In this document: positions 6,759 to 11,936 of the stretch, one piece after another
How positions within the stretch are numbered: position 1 is the first letter of the stretch
How the letters are laid out: the number at the start of each line of letters is the position of its first letter
Origin: Flavobacteriaceae bacterium UBA2765
GTDB taxonomy: Bacteria; Bacteroidota; Bacteroidia; Flavobacteriales; Flavobacteriaceae
Assembly (NCBI GenBank): GCA_002352665.1
Contig: DEIV01000066.1
Coordinates: 1 to 11,936 of the forward strand
DNA: 11,936 nucleotides
Direction of reading: 5' to 3'
The notes under the pieces: model-generated
The model's database searches: none
Told to the model about the DNA's origin: nothing
Seen by the model: the letters and a program-made list of their open reading frames with translations, nothing else
Position numbers and translations under genes: made by a program

Positions 6759-7442
6759 CTATTCAAAATCGGTCTCCAGCTTAATGTAATCTAAAAATTC
6801 ACGTTTTACCGCATCATCTTTAAACTTACCTCCAAATTCTGAAGTCACCGTACTACTAGCAACATCTTTTATGCCTCTAGAATTTACGCATAAATGCTTA
6901 GCATCAATTACGCAGGCTACATCTTCTGTACCTAATGCTTTTTGTAATTCTTGCACTACTTGCATGGTTAAACGCTCTTGTACTTGAGGACGCTTGGCGT
7001 AAAAATCAACTACCCTGTTCATTTTAGATAAACCAATAACATTACCACTTGAAATATAAGCGACATGGGCTTTACCTACAATTGGTAATAAATGATGTTC
7101 GCAAGTTGAATAGACCGTAATATTTTTTTCCACCAACATTTCACCATATTTGTAATTATTGTCAAATGTTGAAGCTTTAGGTTTGTTTTTAGGATCTAAT
7201 CCACTAAAAATTTCCTGCACAAACATTTTAGCCACTCTACGAGGTGTTCCTTTTAAACTATCGTCAGTTAAATCCATGCCCAAAGTGTGTAAAATATGAG
7301 CTACATCCTCTTCAATGGCTTGCATTTTATCAGTATCAGAAAGTACAAATGCATCATCACGCAATGGAGTTTTAGCCGAAGTTGCAATATGATTATCTCC
7401 TATTTCTTCAATTTTTATTTTTTCATTTTTTCCCTCAATCAT
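6759..7442 (-). CDS. folE: GTP cyclohydrolase I (FolE, type IA)
   Basis: FolE converts GTP to 7,8-dihydroneopterin triphosphate, the first step toward tetrahydrofolate and also toward preQ0/queuosine; Tgt, the later queuosine enzyme, is encoded elsewhere in this window. The 227-aa protein has the zinc and active-site motifs YSTCEHHLLP (111-120; Cys114, His116, His117) and HLCVNSRG (183-190; Cys185), so the zinc ligands Cys114, His117 and Cys185 are all present. GLSKMNRVVDFYAKRPQVQE (137-156) and TPRRVAKMF (66-74) are also typical. The first 35 residues are a polar, variable extension. hisS ends 130 nt upstream on the same strand. A -7-like TAATTTTG overlaps the hisS stop codon (7575-7568) but has no partner -33 element, so folE could be driven from there or by read-through. 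Confidence 0.97.
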   Translation of the reverse strand: MIEGKNEKIKIEEIGDNHIATSAKTPLRDDAFVLSDTDKMQAIEEDVAHILHTLGMDLTDDSLKGTPRRVAKMFVQEIFSGLDPKNKPKASTFDNNYKYGEMLVEKNITVYSTCEHHLLPIVGKAHVAYISSGNVIGLSKMNRVVDFYAKRPQVQERLTMQVVQELQKALGTEDVACVIDAKHLCVNSRGIKDVASSTVTSEFGGKFKDDAVKREFLDYIKLETDFE

Positions 7443-7572
7443 AATCTATATGTATTATTTCAATTTAGATATTGAAAAATTTAATTTTTAAATTATTTTT
7501 TATACCCTATTTTAAATGCCGTGCAACCATGTATTTTCATCTACCATAAAAACAATATGTTCAACAACAAAA

Positions 7573-8946
7573 TTACAAATTCTGAATCATTTTAAGCAGT
7601 GTTTCAAAATCACATGTCACCTGATCACCGGTTTTCATATTCTTTAGGGTATAATTTTTATTTTCTAACTCAGATGATCCTACCAAAACTACAAAACCGA
7701 TATCGCGTTTATTGGCATAATTCATTTGTTTTTTTAGTTTGGCCGCATCAGGATATAATTCTGATTTTATATTATTTTCCCTTAATTTTTTAATAGCTTC
7801 TAATCCAAAAAATGCCTCTTTTTCTCCAAAATTAATAAACAACATTTTAGGTTTTGGTAAGGTTACAGCTTTAAACAAGCCTAATTCTTCTAACACTAAG
7901 TAAATTCTATCCAAACCAAATGAAATACCAACACCACTCACGTTTTTTAATCCGAAAATACCTGTTAGATCATCATATCTCCCTCCACCTCCAATAGAGC
8001 CCATGTTTACTTTATCTGCTTGTACTTCAAAAATTGCACCGGTATAATAATTTAACCCTCGAGCCAAGGTCACATCCAATTGCAAAATAGATTTTTGCAG
8101 GCCTAATTGGCTTACATTTTCAATTACAAATTGTAAATCATCAACACCACAACTCCCTTCGTCGGAATCTTGAAGCATTACTTTCAACTGAATTAATTTT
8201 TCTTTATTTGAACCTTGTAGCTCAAATAAAGGGTTTAATTTTTCAATAGCATTTTCTGAAATTCCCTTGGCCAACATTTCTTTTACAACACCTTCTTTAC
8301 CTATTTTATCTAACTTATCCAAAGCAACCGTAAAATCAATTAATTTATCAGATGCACCAATAATTTCAGCAATTCCGGAAAGGACTTTTCTATTATTAAT
8401 TTTAATGACTGTATTTTGTAAACCTAATTTGGTAAAAACATCATCATACAATTGTACAAACTCAACTTCTTGCCATAAAGAGGAACTGCCAACAACATCT
8501 GCATCACATTGATAAAATTCTCTAAAACGCCCTTTTTGAGGCCTGTCTGCACGCCAAACAGGTTGCATTTGATAGCGTTTAAACGGAAACTCTATTTCGT
8601 TTTGATGCTGTACTACATAGCGGGCGAAAGGCACGGTGAGGTCATAACGGAGGGCTTTCTCAGAGATTTGAGAGGTTAAAATCTTACTGTTCTTATCCTT
8701 TAAAAGGTCTTCATCTACTTTTGCTAAATAATCTCCCGAATTCAAGATCTTAAAAATCAATCTATCTCCTTCTTCGCCATATTTTCCAATTAAAGTAGAG
8801 GAGTTTTCAAAGGCTGGTGTTTCTATAGGCTGAAAGCCAAAATTTTCAAAAGATTGCTTAATTGTATGGAAAATATAATTACGTTGAGCAACTTCTGTAG
8901 GTGAAAAATCTCTAGTGCCCTTTGGAATACTTGGTTTTTGTGCCAT
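7573..8946 (-). CDS. hisS: Histidyl-tRNA synthetase
   Basis: A class II aminoacyl-tRNA synthetase that charges tRNA-His. The 457-aa protein shows the expected order: an N-terminal PKGTRDFSP (8-16), motif 2 with PVWRADRPQKGRFREFYQCD (129-148), the histidine-specific RGLNYYTGAIFEV (296-308), GGGGRYDDL (319-327), motif 3 GVGISFGLDRIYLVLEE (338-354, Arg347), and the C-terminal anticodon-binding domain from about 365 to the end. The region 155-290 is an insertion between motifs 2 and 3. The ATG is followed by the typical MAQKPSIPKG. It lies 42 nt after the small membrane-protein gene on the same strand but may have its own promoter (8966-8973). Confidence 0.98.
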   Translation of the reverse strand: MAQKPSIPKGTRDFSPTEVAQRNYIFHTIKQSFENFGFQPIETPAFENSSTLIGKYGEEGDRLIFKILNSGDYLAKVDEDLLKDKNSKILTSQISEKALRYDLTVPFARYVVQHQNEIEFPFKRYQMQPVWRADRPQKGRFREFYQCDADVVGSSSLWQEVEFVQLYDDVFTKLGLQNTVIKINNRKVLSGIAEIIGASDKLIDFTVALDKLDKIGKEGVVKEMLAKGISENAIEKLNPLFELQGSNKEKLIQLKVMLQDSDEGSCGVDDLQFVIENVSQLGLQKSILQLDVTLARGLNYYTGAIFEVQADKVNMGSIGGGGRYDDLTGIFGLKNVSGVGISFGLDRIYLVLEELGLFKAVTLPKPKMLFINFGEKEAFFGLEAIKKLRENNIKSELYPDAAKLKKQMNYANKRDIGFVVLVGSSELENKNYTLKNMKTGDQVTCDFETLLKMIQNL

Positions 8947-8965
8947 TAATTTATGTAATAAGCTG

Positions 8966-8973
8966 CAAATATC
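8966..8973 (-). promoter_or_regulatory. Possible -7 element of hisS
   Basis: GATATTTG on the minus strand differs from TAnnTTTG at one base. It sits 20 nt from the start codon and is followed by CA, the same arrangement as the better ychF promoter. No -33 element is clear, so read-through from the upstream pair of genes remains possible. Confidence 0.3.
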
Positions 8974-8988
8974 TGAAATTAATAAACT

Positions 8989-9456
8989 TTATTGCCTATC
9001 AAATTCAGTTTTTTCTTCAAAGCTTAGCACTATTTCTTCTTTAAATTTTTCTTTTTTAGGAAACTTTAAATACATAACACCAACTAGCATCAAGGCTAAA
9101 AGTAAAAATAAACTATTCTCTGTAATAAAAGTGGCCATAATTGATAACAACGCGGGTCCTTCTAAACAAGCACCTTTAATTAGAGTAGCCGATTGATATT
9201 GAGCTAATTTTGAACTCAAGTCATCATTTGAAGAAATTTTATTTATGAGCGATGAATACAAAAATTTACTCAATACAATTCCTCCCAAGGCAGTCACTGG
9301 AACCACTACCATAAAAATATCATTTGTATATATAGAAAATGTAGGATTAATTGAAAAATAAGTAAAAATTGAAAATAAAATTATTCCTAAAACAAATGCT
9401 CCATATATAATTTGTATGGTTTTGAAAACACTATTTTGCTGTGTTCCGTTATCCAT
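8989..9456 (-). CDS. Small four-helix membrane protein of unknown function
   Basis: I do not recognise this 155-aa protein as a named family. Four hydrophobic segments are visible: about residues 12-31 (IQIIYGAFVLGIILFSIF), 46-70 (IFMVVVPVTALGGIVLSKFLY), 90-108 and 114-129 (SLFLLLALMLVGVMYL). A polar loop (71-88) separates the two pairs and the tail (130-155) is highly charged, probably cytoplasmic. There is no signal peptide or catalytic motif. Its start overlaps the stop of the DUF4126 gene by 8 nt, so the two are probably translated together, and it lies just upstream of hisS. Automated pipelines may give it a transporter name, but its length is too short for a complete major-facilitator protein. 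Confidence 0.75.
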   Translation of the reverse strand: MDNGTQQNSVFKTIQIIYGAFVLGIILFSIFTYFSINPTFSIYTNDIFMVVVPVTALGGIVLSKFLYSSLINKISSNDDLSSKLAQYQSATLIKGACLEGPALLSIMATFITENSLFLLLALMLVGVMYLKFPKKEKFKEEIVLSFEEKTEFDRQ

Positions 9457-10021
9457 CTATCTGTTTTTGTGGTTTAAACCATTTAAATACTTTGAACATT
9501 AACCAAAGCATAATAACAACAAAAATAACCGCCAATACAGGAGCAACAAATGCTAATAACGCCATTATTATAGAAGTACCCGACTCTACGGTAGCAACAA
9601 TAGGATTTGCAACACCACCCGTTGTTACCGTTGAAGCCAATCTGGTTGTACTTGTTGATGATTTTATTGCTGTAGCTGTACCACCTCCGGCAATAATAGC
9701 CAATGACCAAGTTAGTAATGGATCTAAATCCGCTGCCGTAGATAACATCACCGCCGTACCGGCAATAGCTGCTAAGGGAACAGCTATAGTATCTAACAAA
9801 TTATCTAACCAAGGTATTAAATATGCACCAATTTCAACAACAGTAGCAATACCTAGAGTAACCATAGCAGTAGTACTACCAATCCATAACCAATTATCAT
9901 TGAGCGGAATTATTTGATAATAAGCAGCTAAACTCAAGGCAAATAATGGTACAAATATTCTGAAACCAACTGAGGCAGCTAATCCTATACCTAATAAAAT
10001 ACTAAAAATTGTTTCCGGCAT
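9449..10021 (-). CDS. DUF4126-family membrane protein
   Basis: The 190-aa product is highly hydrophobic with few charged residues. It opens with a glycine-rich helix (ETIFSILLGIGLAASVGFR), followed by about five more hydrophobic segments and a short basic tail (FKWFKPQKQ). A polar Thr/Ser-rich stretch, AIKSSTSTTRLASTVTTGG (118-136), interrupts the helices. The layout and wording fit DUF4126, a family of membrane proteins with no assigned function. The last bases of the gene (ATGGATAA) are at once its stop and the start of the next gene. A 158-aa frame on the opposite strand mirrors this gene and is a by-product of its repetitive Ala/Val/Thr codons. The upstream region up to 10353 is unusually structured. 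Confidence 0.85.
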   Translation of the reverse strand: MPETIFSILLGIGLAASVGFRIFVPLFALSLAAYYQIIPLNDNWLWIGSTTAMVTLGIATVVEIGAYLIPWLDNLLDTIAVPLAAIAGTAVMLSTAADLDPLLTWSLAIIAGGGTATAIKSSTSTTRLASTVTTGGVANPIVATVESGTSIIMALLAFVAPVLAVIFVVIMLWLMFKVFKWFKPQKQIDG

Positions 10022-10071
10022 ATAGTTCTTATTTGAATTTAATTAAATCTATAATTTAGTTTGTGTTGAAT

Positions 10072-10104
10072 CCCCTTCCCTCGGAGAAGGGTTAGGAATG
10101 GGCT
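10072..10104. repeat. Short REP-like hairpin sequence
   Basis: CCCTTC (10073-10078) pairs with GAAGGG (10086-10091) around a 7-nt loop, followed by TTAGGAATGGG. It resembles the C-rich/G-rich dispersed intergenic repeats seen in many Bacteroidota genomes and has the same general style as the array at 1-640, but the sequence is different. If the DUF4126 gene is transcribed from the -7-like TATCTTTG at 10114-10107, this hairpin would lie in its leader. Confidence 0.5.
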
Positions 10105-10115
10105 TACAAAGATAC

Positions 10116-10227
10116 TAATACCAATTTGAATCCTAATTATAGCATGAAAATCATTTCTATCTCACTTTTTTCATGTTAAATAATAATTCAATTTACCATG
10201 ACGTTAATTAGAATTCAAATGGTATTA
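10116..10227. repeat. 112-bp inverted-repeat element, MITE-like
   Basis: The left arm 10116-10139 and the right arm 10205-10227 are inverted copies (TAATACCA..TTTGAAT..CTAATTA) that differ by one indel and one base change. Inside, a second perfect inverted pair, CATGAAAA (10143-10150) and TTTTCATG (10168-10175), is nested. The whole could fold into one long imperfect stem. No open reading frame is inside and no clear target-site duplication flanks it, although TTACAAA occurs near both ends. Only one copy is in the window. Confidence 0.6.
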
Positions 10228-10249
10228 CAAATTTATTGGCAAAAAAACT

Positions 10250-10287
10250 AAGGGGATTTTTCCCCTTTTTAATTAGGATTTTTCCCC
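10250..10287. terminator. G4/C4 terminator-like hairpin with a second competing C4 tract
   Basis: AAGGGGA (10250-10256) pairs with TCCCCTT (10261-10267) around TTTT, followed by T's on the plus strand; on the minus strand the same stem is followed by AG and a T7 run. Either direction could terminate. The 12-base string GGATTTTTCCCC occurs twice, at 10254-10265 and 10276-10287, so a second C4 can compete for the single G4. It lies between divergent genes, where no open reading frame ends. Confidence 0.6.
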
Positions 10288-10326
10288 AAATAAACAAAAG
10301 CCTTTTTTTATAATAATTCATTGACT

Positions 10327-10334
10327 TAAATTTG
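10327..10334 (+). promoter_or_regulatory. -7 element for the 50-aa membrane protein gene
   Basis: TAAATTTG fits TAnnTTTG and stands 19 nt before the ATG at 10354, close to the distance seen for ychF. No TTG is found at the usual -33 spacing; only a T-run is there (10303-10309). Confidence 0.4.
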
Positions 10335-10353
10335 AACGTAAACAAAAACCAAT

Positions 10354-10506
10354 ATGTTCAATTCTCATCATAACCAAAATCAAGAGAAAAAAAATAAACT
10401 GTTTAATACACTTTTTTGGGATAAATTAATTAATACATTATTTATTACCGGTGTATCTTTAATTGTAATTATGATTGCACTAAAATGGTTTGGATTATTA
10501 GATTAA
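10354..10506 (+). CDS. 50-aa single-helix membrane protein, unknown family
   Basis: The frame runs from ATG to TAA and encodes 50 residues. The first half is polar and basic (MFNSHHNQNQEKKNK), then FWDKLINT leads into one membrane helix (about residues 28-43, FITGVSLIVIMIALKW) and a short end, FGLLD. By the positive-inside rule the N-terminus should be cytoplasmic. I do not recognise a family. Support for a real gene comes from its context: a -7 element 19 nt upstream, an A-rich stretch before the ATG as is usual in Bacteroidota, and a strong terminator 42 nt after the stop, in an otherwise gene-free gap. Against it, the length is small and no homologue was checked. Confidence 0.6.
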   Translation: MFNSHHNQNQEKKNKLFNTLFWDKLINTLFITGVSLIVIMIALKWFGLLD

Positions 10507-10548
10507 CACCATTGTTTTTAATACAATTAGTTAATTATTGCAATCAAT

Positions 10549-10592
10549 AAACCCTTAAATTAGTCCTGATTTAAGGGTTTTTAAGTTTTTTG
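10549..10592 (+). terminator. Strong intrinsic terminator of the 50-aa gene
   Basis: AAACCCTTAAAT (10549-10560) and ATTTAAGGGTTT (10569-10580) form a perfect 12-bp stem with an 8-nt loop, followed on the plus strand by TTTTTAAG and T6. On the minus strand only TTTATTG follows, so plus-strand use is favoured, though it may also help end the convergent gene. The stem abuts the stop codon at 10581-10583. Confidence 0.8.
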
Positions 10593-11870
10593 TTTTTTCT
10601 TTTTTGCCGCTGGAAACAATACATTGTTTAAAATCAATCGATAGCCCGGTGAATTAGGGTGCAGATCTAGTTCGGTTTTAGGATCGCCTACTCTATGGGT
10701 ATAATCTTCAGGGTCATGACCGCCATAGAATGTCCACATACCCTTACCTTTTACACCATGTATATATCTAGCCTCATTGTTCACTTTATTTTCTCCCATG
10801 ACCAGCACAGTAGATTTTACAGTTGTTCTATCAAAACTAGTAGTTTGTCCCATAAAACCTTTGACCAACATGGTATGATTTTGACAGAGCATGGTAGGTA
10901 CCGGATCCCATTTTGCAGAATACTCTTGTAATGAAAAATAATCTTCAGTCCTTTGAATTTGACGTTTCTGGGTCATGTCTATAGAAGAAAATTCATATTC
11001 AATAGGACTTCTCACCAATTCAAAGTCTTTAAAAGCAAATGTTTTAGAAAAATCTATTTTATTTTGATAATTGGGTTCTGAAGCATCGCCATCAAACATG
11101 GCTTCACAAATATCTACACCTTCTGCAGCTAAAGCAATATCAAAGCTATCTGTAGCCGAACACATAGCAAACATAAAGCCTCCACCAATAACATAATCTC
11201 TTATTTTTAAACTAACCGCTAATTTTTCTTGTGATACTTTAGCAAATCCTAATTTTTTAGCCAAATTTTCGGCATCTCGTTTTCCCTCAATATACCACGG
11301 TGTAGCCCTATATGCTCCATAAAATTTACCATACTGCCCAGTAAAATCTTCATGATGTAAATGCAACCATTCATACATTAATAATTTATCTTGTAATACA
11401 TCTTCATCATAAATAATATCATAAGGTATCTCTGCATAATTCAATACCATAGTAACAGCATCATCCCAAGGCATTTTATCTTTAGGTGTATATACTGCTA
11501 TTTTTGGTGCTTTTTCTAAGGTAACCGCCTCCATATTTTGTGAAGGACTCGCAATCATCTCTAGTATTTGTAGTGCTTCGGCATCAGAAATTACTTCATA
11601 AGAAACTCCTCTTATTTTACATTCATTTCTATATTCCTTGCTATCTTCCAATAAAAAGGATCCTCCCTTGTAATTCAATAACCATTTTACATTATTCCCT
11701 TTTTGCAAAGAATAGTATGTAATACCATATGCTTTTAAGTGATTTTTCTGACCGATATCGTCCATCGGAATCAATATAAATGAAGCAAAGGAAATCTCCG
11801 TAATAAATAGAAAAATGACTATTATAATATGTATTGAATACTTTTTGATATGATAAAATTTAAGATTCAA
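10581..11870 (-). CDS. Secreted conserved Bacteroidota protein (often named 'asparagine synthetase B')
   Basis: The 429-aa protein matches, from memory, a conserved Flavobacteriia protein that databases often label asparagine synthetase B. I see no AsnB features: there is no N-terminal Cys2 nucleophile and no SGGxDS ATP-pyrophosphatase loop. It has a signal peptide (basic start, hydrophobic core about 13-25, cleavage likely after Ala29 in SFA-SF), so it is probably periplasmic. Notable motifs are LHLHHEDFTGQYGKFYG (169-185), VIGGGFMFAMCSATDSFD (227-244, Cys237), ICEAMFDGDA (254-263), MLCQNHT (327-333) and FYGGHDPEDYTHRVGDP (381-397). The Cys and His placements loosely recall a class I glutamine-amidotransferase-like fold, which is inference. 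The start is TTG at 11870: an in-frame TGA lies 36 nt upstream, and the first in-frame ATG (residue 36) would remove the signal peptide. A near -7 element, AATATTTG, lies about 40 nt before the start. Confidence 0.88.
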   Translation of the reverse strand: MNLKFYHIKKYSIHIIIVIFLFITEISFASFILIPMDDIGQKNHLKAYGITYYSLQKGNNVKWLLNYKGGSFLLEDSKEYRNECKIRGVSYEVISDAEALQILEMIASPSQNMEAVTLEKAPKIAVYTPKDKMPWDDAVTMVLNYAEIPYDIIYDEDVLQDKLLMYEWLHLHHEDFTGQYGKFYGAYRATPWYIEGKRDAENLAKKLGFAKVSQEKLAVSLKIRDYVIGGGFMFAMCSATDSFDIALAAEGVDICEAMFDGDASEPNYQNKIDFSKTFAFKDFELVRSPIEYEFSSIDMTQKRQIQRTEDYFSLQEYSAKWDPVPTMLCQNHTMLVKGFMGQTTSFDRTTVKSTVLVMGENKVNNEARYIHGVKGKGMWTFYGGHDPEDYTHRVGDPKTELDLHPNSPGYRLILNNVLFPAAKKKKQKT

Positions 11871-11936
11871 AATTAGAGATTTAAAATTTAAAAATTGATT
11901 TCTTCAAATATTTTAATCGAATACCATAATATAAAA

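Noticed and set aside
9441..9917. 158-aa open frame on the plus strand inside the DUF4126 gene
   Set aside because: It is antisense to a clear membrane-protein gene, low in complexity (Ala/Val/Thr/Ile) and without a start context; it reflects the codon bias of the real gene.
10107..10235. TAnnTTTG matches on the minus strand at 10114-10107 (TATCTTTG) and 10235-10228 (TAAATTTG)
   Set aside because: Neither has a -33 TTG at usual spacing, and the motif is frequent by chance in such A/T-rich DNA; kept only as a note for the DUF4126 leader.
1..11936. An undescribed multi-gene defence, secretion or biosynthetic system
   Set aside because: Most proteins belong to housekeeping or widely conserved Bacteroidota families; no nuclease, toxin, polymerase, transposase or modular cluster is visible.

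Overview
The window looks like ordinary chromosome from a member of the Bacteroidota, most likely the family Flavobacteriaceae. The evidence is low G+C content, very A/T-rich gaps without clear Shine-Dalgarno sites, -7 elements of the TAnnTTTG type ahead of ychF and some other genes, and the protein repertoire: a flavobacterial-type Tgt followed by an LptF/LptG permease, a LuxC-like acyl-CoA reductase divergent from a two-cluster ferredoxin, a DUF4126 protein, and the secreted Bacteroidota protein that databases usually call 'asparagine synthetase B'. Assignment rests on family recognition by eye; no search was run.

Layout, left to right. Positions 1-640 are non-coding: three and a half tandem copies of a 161/169-bp unit that carries a REP-like palindrome and a second hairpin. 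From 5575 down to 643, genes run on the minus strand: ferredoxin (terminator just after it), ychF (with a good promoter), tgt, an LptF/LptG permease and an EamA transporter; the last two overlap by 14 nt. The acyl-CoA reductase gene (5654-6709, plus strand) diverges from the ferredoxin and converges on folE. From 10021 down to 6759 lies a second minus-strand series: DUF4126 membrane protein, a small four-helix membrane protein (8-nt overlap), hisS and folE. Positions 10022-10353 are non-coding and full of structure: a small REP-like hairpin, a 112-bp inverted-repeat element and a G4/C4 terminator-like hairpin with a second competing C4 tract. A 50-aa single-helix membrane protein follows (10354-10506, plus strand). 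It ends at a strong terminator that abuts the stop codon of the convergent, TTG-started secreted protein gene (10581-11870, minus strand).

Functions are mostly housekeeping: tRNA modification (tgt), translation (hisS, ychF), GTP cyclohydrolase I (folE), lipopolysaccharide export (LptF/G) and electron transfer (ferredoxin). I see no defence system, mobile-element gene, CRISPR array, tRNA or rRNA. No multi-gene undescribed system can be supported. The points that most deserve a second look are the alternating repeat array with a pairing-restoring base change, the Tgt that lacks its zinc cysteines, the structured gap between the DUF4126 gene and the 50-aa gene, the 50-aa gene itself, and the poorly understood 'asparagine synthetase B' protein.
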